In this document: one piece after another, positions 49,564 to 57,695 of the stretch
How positions within the stretch are numbered: position 1 is the stretch's first letter
How the letters are laid out: the number at the start of each line of letters is the position of its first letter
Assembly (NCBI RefSeq): GCF_003206495.1
Contig: NZ_NKUF01000010.1
Location: 29,342 to 93,341 of the forward strand
Reading direction: 5' to 3'
Origin: Gluconacetobacter entanii
GTDB taxonomy: Bacteria > Pseudomonadota > Alphaproteobacteria > Acetobacterales > Acetobacteraceae
DNA length: 64,000 bases
Position numbers and translations under genes: made by a program
The notes under the pieces: model-generated
What the model saw: the letters and a program-made list of their open reading frames with translations, nothing else
Databases searched by the model: none
What the model was told of the DNA's origin: nothing

Positions 49564-50732
49564 CAGACGATAAGGGGCTTGTCCTGACGCAGTTTCGACA
49601 GGGTTTCCTCATCAAGGTTGAGGTGTTCCTTCACCATCTGGCGTGGCGACAGGCCCAGCCACTGGTTGGCGGAGAAATCGGCGAACCTGTCGCTTTTGAA
49701 GGCTTCGAGGAACACCATCGGCTCGTCACCGATATTTTCAAGGTAATGGCCCATGCCCAGCGGCACATACCCGACATCCCCCGCGCAGTAATCGAACGTG
49801 CGCGCCTTCCCGCCGGAGGCAAAGACGGTCATGCGGGCGCGGCCACGCACGAAATACTGCCACTCGTCATTGTTGGGATGCCAGTGCAGTTCACGCATCC
49901 GACCCGGTTCGACGACATTGATGGCAGCCGCGATGGTCGAGGCCACGGGGAAATTGCGCGAATCCACGACGCGCACGGTCCCGCCCGCCGCCTTTGCCGG
50001 GGGCTGCTGCAGGAAGCGGTGCGTATATCGGATGGGGGACGGACCCTGCGGGCACCTGATCGCGTCTTCCTTGGCGACGGTGGGTTCGGTGCCGTTGAAG
50101 ATCCAGCGGGTCTTTTCCACGTCGGTCGGTAGGTTGGCGAACGCCGATTCCGGCACGCCGAAATTCTTGGCAAGGATGTGGCGGGGCGTATGCGCGAACC
50201 AGTCGCTGATGAGGAAGGTCTCGTTTTCCGAAAAATTGGCATCGTCGAAGACCAGCAGGAATTCGCATCCTTCGGTGCCCAGTCCCTGGATGGAATGGGG
50301 AATGCCGGCGGGGAAGTTCCAGATGTCTCCGGCCTCCACATCATCCACGAACGGGCGGCCTTCGGTATCGAGTGCCGTGACACGTGCCTTGCCCGCGATC
50401 ATGAAGCCCCATTCGGCTTCCTTGTGATAATGCAGTTCGCGATACCCGCCCGGCTTGAGGCGCATGTTCACGCCGGCCAGCGTCGTGGCGGCAGGCAGTT
50501 CGCGAATGGTGATTTCGCGTGCCCATCCGCCCGATCCCAGGCGGTTGCGCGCGTCGGCATAGGAGAACTTCAGGTTCGGGATGGTCCCGGCGTCCGTATC
50601 GGGGGAGGCGAGGAGGTCGGGCGCCTCGCGTTCACGCGGAAGGTTGCGGGGGCCAAGAATGCTTGCGCCACGATCACCGCGGATGGGTTCCGGTGCTTCA
50701 GGCTTGGAGGTGAGCCAGGGAAGGTCGGTCAT
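49563..50732 (-). CDS. oxdC: Oxalate decarboxylase, bicupin
   Basis: A 389-aa protein with two cupin domains. Manganese motifs are ELHYHKEAEWGFMIAG (first) and ELHWHPNNDEWQYFVRG (second). The lid segment FSENETF is close to the SENST lid that marks decarboxylases, as opposed to oxidases, and carries the catalytic Glu. It splits oxalate into formate and CO2 and consumes a proton, useful in an acid-tolerant bacterium. No signal peptide in the chosen reading; ATG 50732 follows AGGA. Confidence 0.92.
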   Translation of the reverse strand: MTDLPWLTSKPEAPEPIRGDRGASILGPRNLPREREAPDLLASPDTDAGTIPNLKFSYADARNRLGSGGWAREITIRELPAATTLAGVNMRLKPGGYRELHYHKEAEWGFMIAGKARVTALDTEGRPFVDDVEAGDIWNFPAGIPHSIQGLGTEGCEFLLVFDDANFSENETFLISDWFAHTPRHILAKNFGVPESAFANLPTDVEKTRWIFNGTEPTVAKEDAIRCPQGPSPIRYTHRFLQQPPAKAAGGTVRVVDSRNFPVASTIAAAINVVEPGRMRELHWHPNNDEWQYFVRGRARMTVFASGGKARTFDYCAGDVGYVPLGMGHYLENIGDEPMVFLEAFKSDRFADFSANQWLGLSPRQMVKEHLNLDEETLSKLRQDKPLIV

Positions 50733-51122
50733 TGTCTGGGATTCCTGGAAGATTGCCGCAGTCACGGTATGGGGTGGAAGATCCGGCGCATTGATCGATA
50801 TCAATATCCGGCCGCCTGCTGCGGTCCTGAAAAGGTCATATATGGTCAAAAGGGCCATGGTGGCGTGTATGGCAACATATCGAAAAATGGATGGGTATCA
50901 CTAAAACTATGATGAATGGGTGTTATGCGCGCCTTTGTCGTTGCACCGGCGTCGGCATCAGGAACCTGCGCCGGGGGAGGCAGGATGCGGCGTGCCGCGT
51001 ATCGTCGCCTCGGGCCATGGATGTTGCGTCAGCCAGTCAGGATGACCGTGCCGGGGTCGGATACGCCTTGCCGCCGCAGGGCAGTTTGGTATGAAGGGAT
51101 ATGGCTTCAGGAACGTGCGTTC

Positions 51123-52217
51123 ATGGTATCGTCTGGTTGTGCGGGTTTTCTTCCAATGCTTCGGCGTTCTGTTTTCCTCCTGCTCCTTCTGGCAGCGGGG
51201 CTGGCGGGCAACGCACCAGAAGCCATGGCCACAGGGACGTCTTCAGCCATTTCCGTTCCCACCATTATTCTCGATACCCGGGGGGCTTCGGAATGGGTGC
51301 GCTGCATGCGCGCCACCAGAACCGACATTGCCCGATGCAACGCCCTGAGTGCCGCTACGGACGGTGGTAAACTGGCGGAACTGTCAGTTCCCACATTTGG
51401 CACCTTGCCCGCAGGCACCATTCCGCAGCCATCGGTCCAGAACGTGCAGGAACTTCTGGACAGCATGAACCACTGGCCCATGCACGATATCGCCCGCGAT
51501 GTTGCCGCCTATGTCCCGCCCCTGAAAGGTTCCGGCCACACTTTGCGTATTTTCGTGGTGGGGAACGGGGTTCCGTTGTTCAGTGACATGTATGTCCGTC
51601 ATTTTTCATGGCGGCATGGCATACCGTTCCTGAATGAAACATCCGGCGATCCCGTGATGCTGATTGATGCGCGGCAGGTTGCATCATACGGAGATACCGG
51701 GACAAATTCGGCAGATATCGTAAAAGATCTTCTGCACCATGAAATGTTCCATATCTATTTTTCATGGTACCGTGCCACGGATGCCCGGTGGCAGGCTTTC
51801 ATGAAAGCCATGACGCCGGAAAGACAGCTTCTGCTGGATGTACAGGACGAAGGAATTGCCCATTATCTGGGGGATCCTGCCTGGAAACAGACCGGCTTTC
51901 CCCGTGCGCGTGGACAGGCCGCCATGGATACGCTGGGTAAGGTCATCCTTGCTTTCAGAAATGGCACGGTAACGCCAGACATGCTGCAAAAAGCCAATGA
52001 AGGACCATTCTGGGAAAAATATGCCGATATTGCCGGGGGACTGTTTGCGACCGGCATCGATCATGTCTTTGGCCAGGCCGCCGTGCGCCAGTCCGTGCAG
52101 GACGGCCCCGCCTGCTTCATCCTGAAATATGATGCCGCCACCCGATATGATCCCGGCCTTCCTCCCCTGACCGACACCATCCGCCAATGGGCGCGTCAGT
52201 CACAATGGAGGCTGTGA
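51123..52217 (+). CDS. Secreted gluzincin-like metallopeptidase
   Basis: A 364-aa protein. A signal peptide (MLRRSVFLLLLLAAGLAGNA, then PEAMA) is followed by a domain with the zinc motif HHEMFH (His206, Glu207, His210) and a downstream DEGIAHYL whose Glu243 could be the third ligand. The family is not one I can name. It is probably periplasmic or extracellular. A longer reading upstream is open but lacks a domain. Confidence 0.65.
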   Translation: MVSSGCAGFLPMLRRSVFLLLLLAAGLAGNAPEAMATGTSSAISVPTIILDTRGASEWVRCMRATRTDIARCNALSAATDGGKLAELSVPTFGTLPAGTIPQPSVQNVQELLDSMNHWPMHDIARDVAAYVPPLKGSGHTLRIFVVGNGVPLFSDMYVRHFSWRHGIPFLNETSGDPVMLIDARQVASYGDTGTNSADIVKDLLHHEMFHIYFSWYRATDARWQAFMKAMTPERQLLLDVQDEGIAHYLGDPAWKQTGFPRARGQAAMDTLGKVILAFRNGTVTPDMLQKANEGPFWEKYADIAGGLFATGIDHVFGQAAVRQSVQDGPACFILKYDAATRYDPGLPPLTDTIRQWARQSQWRL

Positions 52218-52330
52218 GGCACAGGGACATGGCGGGTTATTATGGATGATGGTCTGTCAGGGGCCTGACCCATCTCCATTCCGATGATGGGGCGTAAACG
52301 GCACATTGATGGAAAATCAGGAGCTTTTGG

Positions 52331-52402
52331 CTGCTGCCTTTTTAAATCCGGCATTCTTTGAAGCTTTTTGAAAAAAGCTTCACCAAAAACTTCTTTATGT
52401 TT
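52331..52402. repeat. Dispersed double-hairpin repeat, copy C (inverted)
   Basis: Reads as copy A on the minus strand: TTTTTGGTGAAGCTTTTTTC, AAAAAGCTTCAAAGAATGCC. It lies between the peptidase gene and the MarC gene, both ending here, and may terminate both. Confidence 0.75.
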
Positions 52403-52497
52403 TGGGATAACATTGTGCGGGGGCAATGGTATTGCCCGTTATACTGATGGGGCGTTTTGCCATATTGCCTTGCCTGCTGGCTTCATAACCATCGCAT

Positions 52498-53133
52498 TCA
52501 ATGGGAAAGTCCGGGCAGGACCGCCTTGAGGCACGCGATGACCATGCCAACGGAAATGGCCAGCAGGATCATCCCCATCAGGCGCGTCGTGATGGTGCGC
52601 ATTGTCTCGCTCATGACCCTGCCGATTTCCGAGGCAAAGAACAGGGTGGCAAACAGGACAAGAAGTATTCCCGCGATAATGCCGCCTATTTCCACCGAAT
52701 TGGTCAGGGAACCGCCATGGCCGGTATAGATGATGATGGTCGCAATGGTGCCGGGACCAATCAGCATGGGAAAGGTGAGGGGATAGAAGGCCAGTCCCGA
52801 CAGGTTCTGCAACTGGGCCTGTTCCTGATGGCTGCCCTGATGGGAAGGGATGCTGCTGCCATTGAGCATCGACCATGAAATCTGGGCCAGCACAATGCCA
52901 CCCGCCACTCGGAACTGGTCAATGGTAATGCCAAAGAAACCAATGATCTTCTGTCCCGCCAGCAGGATGACAAGACACATGATGGCCGAATACACGGTCA
53001 CCTTGACGGCAAGCGTGCGCTGCTGGGCCACCGAAAACCCCGTTGTCATCGCCAGGAAGACAGGCAGGCTGAGAAAGGGGTTCATGATGGCAAGAAAAGT
53101 GCCAAGCGCCTTGACGAGTTCCGTATGGTCCAA
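52498..53133 (-). CDS. MarC family integral membrane protein
   Basis: A 211-aa protein with about six helices. GTFLAIMNPFLSLPVFLAMT, then FRVAGGIVLAQISWSML and LAFYPLTFPMLIGPGTIATI are the MarC signature. The family's transport role is unknown. Its promoter region faces the PadR gene. Confidence 0.92.
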   Translation of the reverse strand: MDHTELVKALGTFLAIMNPFLSLPVFLAMTTGFSVAQQRTLAVKVTVYSAIMCLVILLAGQKIIGFFGITIDQFRVAGGIVLAQISWSMLNGSSIPSHQGSHQEQAQLQNLSGLAFYPLTFPMLIGPGTIATIIIYTGHGGSLTNSVEIGGIIAGILLVLFATLFFASEIGRVMSETMRTITTRLMGMILLAISVGMVIACLKAVLPGLSH

Positions 53134-53322
53134 TGGTTGGTATCTTTCGTAAGATGGCGTGTATGTAAGGGAAAATGAAATACGTCATATGGTTATAATT
53201 CCCGCCTGCCAACCTTTTTGCCCTGCGCCGGCAGCGGGGAAGATATGTGCCATCCGTAGCAGGCGCCGTGTTCGTGTCCAGGATGGGAATGGCCCCGATG
53301 GCCGGAAAAGAAAAACATGTTC

Positions 53323-53362
53323 CGATATATCTTGACGAACGATATATCGTGAATTATATCGG
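53323..53362 (+). promoter_or_regulatory. PadR operators overlapping a probable leaderless promoter
   Basis: CGATATATC (53323), CGATATATCG (53340) and TTATATCGG (53354) are repeated half-sites. TTGACG (53332-53337), a 17-base spacer and TATATC (53355-53360) form a strong promoter. Transcription would start at about 53367, at the PadR ATG (53368), leaving no leader. Confidence 0.75.
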
Positions 53363-53367
53363 GGATC

Positions 53368-53970
53368 ATGAAACACAGAAACAGACATTCTGGCGGTCAT
53401 GACCGCCGCGTTTTCTCTCCCGAAGGCATGCCGGCCCCTGCCGGTTCCATGCGCCATCATGGCCGGGGTGGTGGCCGCCATGGGGGACGGGGTGGTTCCC
53501 GTGGTGGCAGGCTTTTCGATTATGGCGAGATGCGCCTGCTGGTCCTTGGTCTGATTTCGGAAAATCCGACCTATGGCTATGAACTCATCAAGACCATCGA
53601 GGAAAAATTCGGTGGCAGCTATACGCCAAGTCCCGGCGTGATCTACCCGACCCTCACATGGCTTGAGGAAGGGGGGTATATCCGTCCGACCGGGGACGAA
53701 GGGCGCAAAAGCTACGCCATCACTCCCGAAGGGACGGCATTCCTTGCCGCGAACCGCCCGGCGCATGAGGAGATCCTTGCGCGCGCCGCGACGGCCGGCG
53801 CCGAAGGAAAAGGCAACCGCAGGCACGGGCCGGTGCCGGTGGTGCGGGCCATGGAAAACCTCAAGACGGCGCTGCGCCTGCGGCTTCGCCACGGCAGTCC
53901 CGATCCTGAGGCACAGGCACGGATCGCGGCCGTGCTGGACGAGGCCGCCCGCGCGATCGAACAGGCCTGA
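53368..53970 (+). CDS. PadR family regulator, YqjI-like, His-rich N-terminus
   Basis: A 200-aa protein. Residues 1-48 are rich in His, Arg and Gly (MKHRNRHSGGHDRR, RHHGRGGGRHGGRGG), as in the nickel-responsive repressor YqjI. The winged helix follows: LFDYGEMRLLVLGLISENPT, YGYELIKTIEEKFGGSYTPS, PGVIYPTLTWLEEGGYI. Its own promoter is covered by GATATATC operators, so it probably represses itself and the downstream methyltransferase gene (25 bases on). Metal sensing is inferred. Confidence 0.88.
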   Translation: MKHRNRHSGGHDRRVFSPEGMPAPAGSMRHHGRGGGRHGGRGGSRGGRLFDYGEMRLLVLGLISENPTYGYELIKTIEEKFGGSYTPSPGVIYPTLTWLEEGGYIRPTGDEGRKSYAITPEGTAFLAANRPAHEEILARAATAGAEGKGNRRHGPVPVVRAMENLKTALRLRLRHGSPDPEAQARIAAVLDEAARAIEQA

Positions 53971-53995
53971 GGACCCACAGGTCGGGGAGGGTGAC

Positions 53996-54628
53996 ATGCA
54001 CGATATGGATGACAGGATCCGGACGGTTCTCGATCTCTACCACGCCCGCATGGCGGAGGAACGAAGCCGCCCGCGACAGGAACCGCCCGGCGGGCGCGAT
54101 GGTGGCCAGGACCAGCGCATGCGCGCCATCGGGCCGGATACCGGGCGGATGCTCAACATCCTTGCCCGCAGCCTTGGCCGGGCGACCATTCTCGAACTCG
54201 GCACGTCGTTCGGCTATTCCGGGATCTGGCTGGCCGAGGCCGCGCGTGCGACGGGCGGACGGCTGATCACGATGGAACGGCATGGATACAAGACGGACCA
54301 TGCCCGCAAGATGGCCGACAGGGCCGGACTGGCGGATTGGATCGACTTTCGTGTCGGCGATGCCGTGGCCATGATCGGGGAATTGCCGCAGAAGGTGGAT
54401 TTTGTCTTCGTTGACCTGTGGAAAGACCTGTATGTGCCCTGTCTGGATGCATTCTATCCCCGCCTCAATCCGGGGGCGATCGTGGTGGCGGATAACATGA
54501 TCCGGCCCGCGACCGAGGACGTGAAGCGTTATGGCCGGGCCATCCGGGCGCGTCCCGGCATGTCCAGCGTCCTGCTGCCCGTGGGGACAGGGATCGAGGT
54601 CAGCCGTTTTGCGCCGGAAGTGATGTGA
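53996..54628 (+). CDS. O-methyltransferase, CaffeoylCoA/catechol type
   Basis: A 210-aa protein. ATILELGTSFGYSGIWLAEA is the AdoMet loop, RLITMERHGYKTDHARKMAD the acidic/Tyr region and VDFVFVDLWKDLYVPCLDAF the metal-binding part of family 3 O-methyltransferases. It lies 25 bases after the PadR gene with GGGGAGGG before its ATG. The natural substrate is unknown. Confidence 0.88.
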   Translation: MHDMDDRIRTVLDLYHARMAEERSRPRQEPPGGRDGGQDQRMRAIGPDTGRMLNILARSLGRATILELGTSFGYSGIWLAEAARATGGRLITMERHGYKTDHARKMADRAGLADWIDFRVGDAVAMIGELPQKVDFVFVDLWKDLYVPCLDAFYPRLNPGAIVVADNMIRPATEDVKRYGRAIRARPGMSSVLLPVGTGIEVSRFAPEVM

Positions 54629-54726
54629 CGGCGCACCCTCTATCGACTACGACCACAAATATCCGGGGCCGCCGATACCCGTCATGGGGCATCGTGCGGC
54701 CTGTCTTGTCATGACGGGAAATCTTC

Positions 54727-56238
54727 GTGCAGCTTTCTTCCACGGCGGGAACAGCTTCCGCCGCCCGTAATGCGCCACGGCTGATGGTGTTCATCGGCCT
54801 GATCCTGACCATGGTCATGGGTGCGCTGGACCAGAGCATCGTTTCCACCGCGCTGCCGACCATCGTCAGCGACCTTGGCGGACTGGCGCACATGTCCTGG
54901 GTGGTCACGGCGTTCATGCTGACCTCCACCATCGCGACGCCCCTGTATGGTCGGTTGTCCGACATGTTCGGGCGGCGTCCCCTGCTGGCGTTCAGTATCG
55001 GTTCGTTCCTGTGCGCCTCGCTCCTGTGCGGGATGGCGCAGGGCATGTGGGAACTGATCCTGTTCCGCGGGTTGCAGGGCGTGGGGGCCGGCGGCCTGAT
55101 GACACTGTCGCAGACGGTGATCGGTGACATGGTGACACCACAGCAGCGTGGCCGTTACCAGGGGCTTTTTACCGGCGCGTTCGCGGTCAGCAGCGTGACG
55201 GGGCCGTTCCTTGGTGGTGTACTGACCAGTGCGCTATCATGGCGGTGGGTGTTCCTTGTCAATCTTCCGGTCGGGCTACTGGCGCTGGCGCTGATCATGT
55301 TCAGCCTGCCCGCTCGCCGCGCGGAGGCAAGGCCGCGGATCGATTATCCCGGCGCGGCACTGCTGAGCGTCGCGACGGCGGGATTCCTGCTGCTGTTCAA
55401 TGCGCTGGGAACCTCGCTGCCATGGACATCGCCGCTCACATTTCTTCTGCTGGGCGTTACCATGGCGCTTTTCATGCTGTTCATCCTGCAGGAACGGCGC
55501 GCACCCGAACCCCTCATCAATCTGCACCTGCTGCGCATTGCGGAGTTTTCCGTCTGTGTCGCCGCAACCGGCATAATGTCGTTCGCGATGATGGGGTCGA
55601 TGATTTTCCTGCCCCTCTATTATCAACTCGTGCTGGGCGAGACACCGGCGGCCTCCGGCCTGATGATGCTGCCGCAGGTCGGCACGATGATGGTCAGTTC
55701 GGTGCTGGGGGGCTATGTCTCCTCCCGCACGCAGCGTTATGCGCTACTGCTGGCCATTGGCGTGGGGATCGAATTTGCGTCGCTGACGCTGATCGCGGTG
55801 TGCGCCCATCATGGCGCGCCGGCCCTTTTCTTTCTGCTCAGCCTCGGGTGTCTGGGCCTTGGCATGGGGATCGGCATGCCCAATGCGACCGTCATGATCC
55901 AGAATGCCGTGCCGTCTGGCGCGCTGGGTATCGCCACGGCCATGATGTCCTTCATCCGCTCGCTTGGCGGTGCGCTCGGTGTGGCATTATCAGGCGGCGT
56001 GATGGCGCTGACGTTGCAGAACCGGCTTCAGGCCCTGCCGCAAAAGATTGATGTATCAGCGTTTCTGCAAAAGGGCATGGCGGCCATCCAGACGCTGTCC
56101 CCCGCCATGCATGCACAGGTGACGCAGGCCTACAAGGGGGCGATCAGCGCAAGCCTGAGTGTCAGCAGCAGCTTCATGTTCCTGGCGTTCATGATGATTG
56201 TCGGGCTGATGGTGCGCAGGGCACGATCCGCGAAATGA
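54727..56238 (+). CDS. 14-TM MFS drug exporter (DHA2 type)
   Basis: A 503-aa protein with GTG start. MGALDQSIVSTALPTIVSDL (motif D1), PLYGRLSDMFGRRPLLAFSI (motif A) and LFRGLQGVGAGGLMTLSQTV, GAFAVSSVTGPFLGGVLTSA (motif C) fit proton-driven exporters of the EmrB/QacA branch. It follows the O-methyltransferase by about 100 bases, so co-regulation by the PadR protein is possible. Confidence 0.92.
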   Translation: MQLSSTAGTASAARNAPRLMVFIGLILTMVMGALDQSIVSTALPTIVSDLGGLAHMSWVVTAFMLTSTIATPLYGRLSDMFGRRPLLAFSIGSFLCASLLCGMAQGMWELILFRGLQGVGAGGLMTLSQTVIGDMVTPQQRGRYQGLFTGAFAVSSVTGPFLGGVLTSALSWRWVFLVNLPVGLLALALIMFSLPARRAEARPRIDYPGAALLSVATAGFLLLFNALGTSLPWTSPLTFLLLGVTMALFMLFILQERRAPEPLINLHLLRIAEFSVCVAATGIMSFAMMGSMIFLPLYYQLVLGETPAASGLMMLPQVGTMMVSSVLGGYVSSRTQRYALLLAIGVGIEFASLTLIAVCAHHGAPALFFLLSLGCLGLGMGIGMPNATVMIQNAVPSGALGIATAMMSFIRSLGGALGVALSGGVMALTLQNRLQALPQKIDVSAFLQKGMAAIQTLSPAMHAQVTQAYKGAISASLSVSSSFMFLAFMMIVGLMVRRARSAK

Positions 56239-56269
56239 GGTAAGGTCCGGCCCGGTTGCGTATCGGCGT

Positions 56270-57313
56270 CTATGGGATCAGCCTGCGTGCGCGCATGCTG
56301 TCCAGATGGGCCAGCAGCACGTCATCAGAGCGGCGCGTCATGCCGGGAAATCCCGCCTGCCGCGCCCTGGTCACGTCAAAGATCGCATCCTTGCGGACGT
56401 GGAAGATGAAGTCCCCGAACGCGCCGGGCGCAATCCGGTCCGGATCGGCTTCGGCCAGTCCGTCGCGTGCCGCAAGCCGTGCCCAGACAGGCCGGAGCGC
56501 ATGCAGCCGTTCGGCAAGGGAGATCGGTTGCGGTTCCCCCACATCCAGCCCGAACCATTGCGCCAGCCTGGGCCAGACGTGGCACCAGCGAAACACATCC
56601 CCATTGGTGATGTTGAAGGCGCCATCCCTGTTGTTTTCCGCCGCCCATAACGCGGCTTCGCCCAGAACTTCGGTGCCGGTAATGTTGACCAGCGTGTTGC
56701 GATAGGCTTCCTCCGGACCCGGGAACTGCATGGCCGTATTCGTTTCACGGCACAGGGTGCCGTACAGCCCGATCAGGTTGCCGAGGTTCATCGCCGATCC
56801 CAGCGAAGGACCAATGACGATATCCGGCCGCAGGGCGGTCCATTTCAGCCCCTCACGTTCCTGCGCACGGGCGAAGTCCTCATGCCGGAAATAGAGGTTT
56901 GGCGGGAAATGACGGCTGTCGTCCTCGCGCGCCGGGGTCTTGTAAACGCCCAGATGCGCGCCATAAACCTTGCCGCCCTGAACGAAGATCAGCCGTTCGA
57001 GAGGGGCCGCGGATCTGCGCAGGGCCGCGACAAGGTTTTCCAGCATGGCGGCGTTTTCATCCGCTTCGATCCCCGGATCGGCATTGGGCCTGAGCGCCGC
57101 ATAAAAGAGATGCGTGATCCCCTTTAGCGCATCGCTTTGGGATGCCAGACTCTCCGGGTCGAGGAGGTCGGCGCTGATATGGGGCGCCTTGCCCGGTCCT
57201 GCTGGCGCACGGCCAAGCGTGGTGACCGCCCAGCCAGCCCCAAGGAAAGCCTCAAGCGCCGCAAGGCCGACGACACCGCTGGCTCCGGCAATCAGGACAT
57301 GGTGACTGTTCAT
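56270..57313 (-). CDS. PRISE-type SDR reductase
   Basis: A 347-aa protein. VLIAGASGVVGLAALEAFLG is the NADPH loop; THLFYAALRPN, FVQGGKVYGAHLG and WTALRPDIVIGPSLGSAMNL follow the progesterone 5-beta-reductase/iridoid-synthase-like (PRISE) pattern. It reduces activated C=C bonds in enones in related enzymes. The start at 57313 is preferred over a longer reading because the fold begins there. Confidence 0.85.
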   Translation of the reverse strand: MNSHHVLIAGASGVVGLAALEAFLGAGWAVTTLGRAPAGPGKAPHISADLLDPESLASQSDALKGITHLFYAALRPNADPGIEADENAAMLENLVAALRRSAAPLERLIFVQGGKVYGAHLGVYKTPAREDDSRHFPPNLYFRHEDFARAQEREGLKWTALRPDIVIGPSLGSAMNLGNLIGLYGTLCRETNTAMQFPGPEEAYRNTLVNITGTEVLGEAALWAAENNRDGAFNITNGDVFRWCHVWPRLAQWFGLDVGEPQPISLAERLHALRPVWARLAARDGLAEADPDRIAPGAFGDFIFHVRKDAIFDVTRARQAGFPGMTRRSDDVLLAHLDSMRARRLIP

Positions 57314-57695
57314 GACATCTCCCGTGGAAAATATGTGTCGCTGCAGCCCATCGGGCATCGGTGGCGACAGCGGGATGCACCAGGCGCACTATGACGTGGT
57401 GACCTGCAGGGAAGAACTGATTTCAGCGTGAGGGTTGCCTTCAGTCCGGGGCATGGATGCCGGCTGTTGCGGGGGCGTCGGCAGAAGGCGGGCCTGTCCG
57501 GCTGCCTTGGGGGCTGGACGGTCATGGAGAGCGGTTCCGCAGGAAATGGATATCGAAATGTATCCATAATGTAAAAATATCACCTATTTTTTACATGTAT
57601 GTCAGAGATATACATACAAATGTATCCAATTAGCTGATACCCGTTGCGGATAGCCCTGACCGCTCCCGCGGTCGGGATGTCATGAAGGAACAGGC
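57314..57695. promoter_or_regulatory. Control region of the 2-oxoacid dehydrogenase operon
   Basis: No gene. At 57569-57596 a 28-bp imperfect palindrome has ATGTAAAAA and TTTTTTACAT arms. Direct repeats of AAATGTATCCA lie at 57556-57566 and 57618-57628, 62 bases apart on either side of it. AAGGA precedes the operon's first ATG. A repressor or activator site is likely. Confidence 0.65.
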
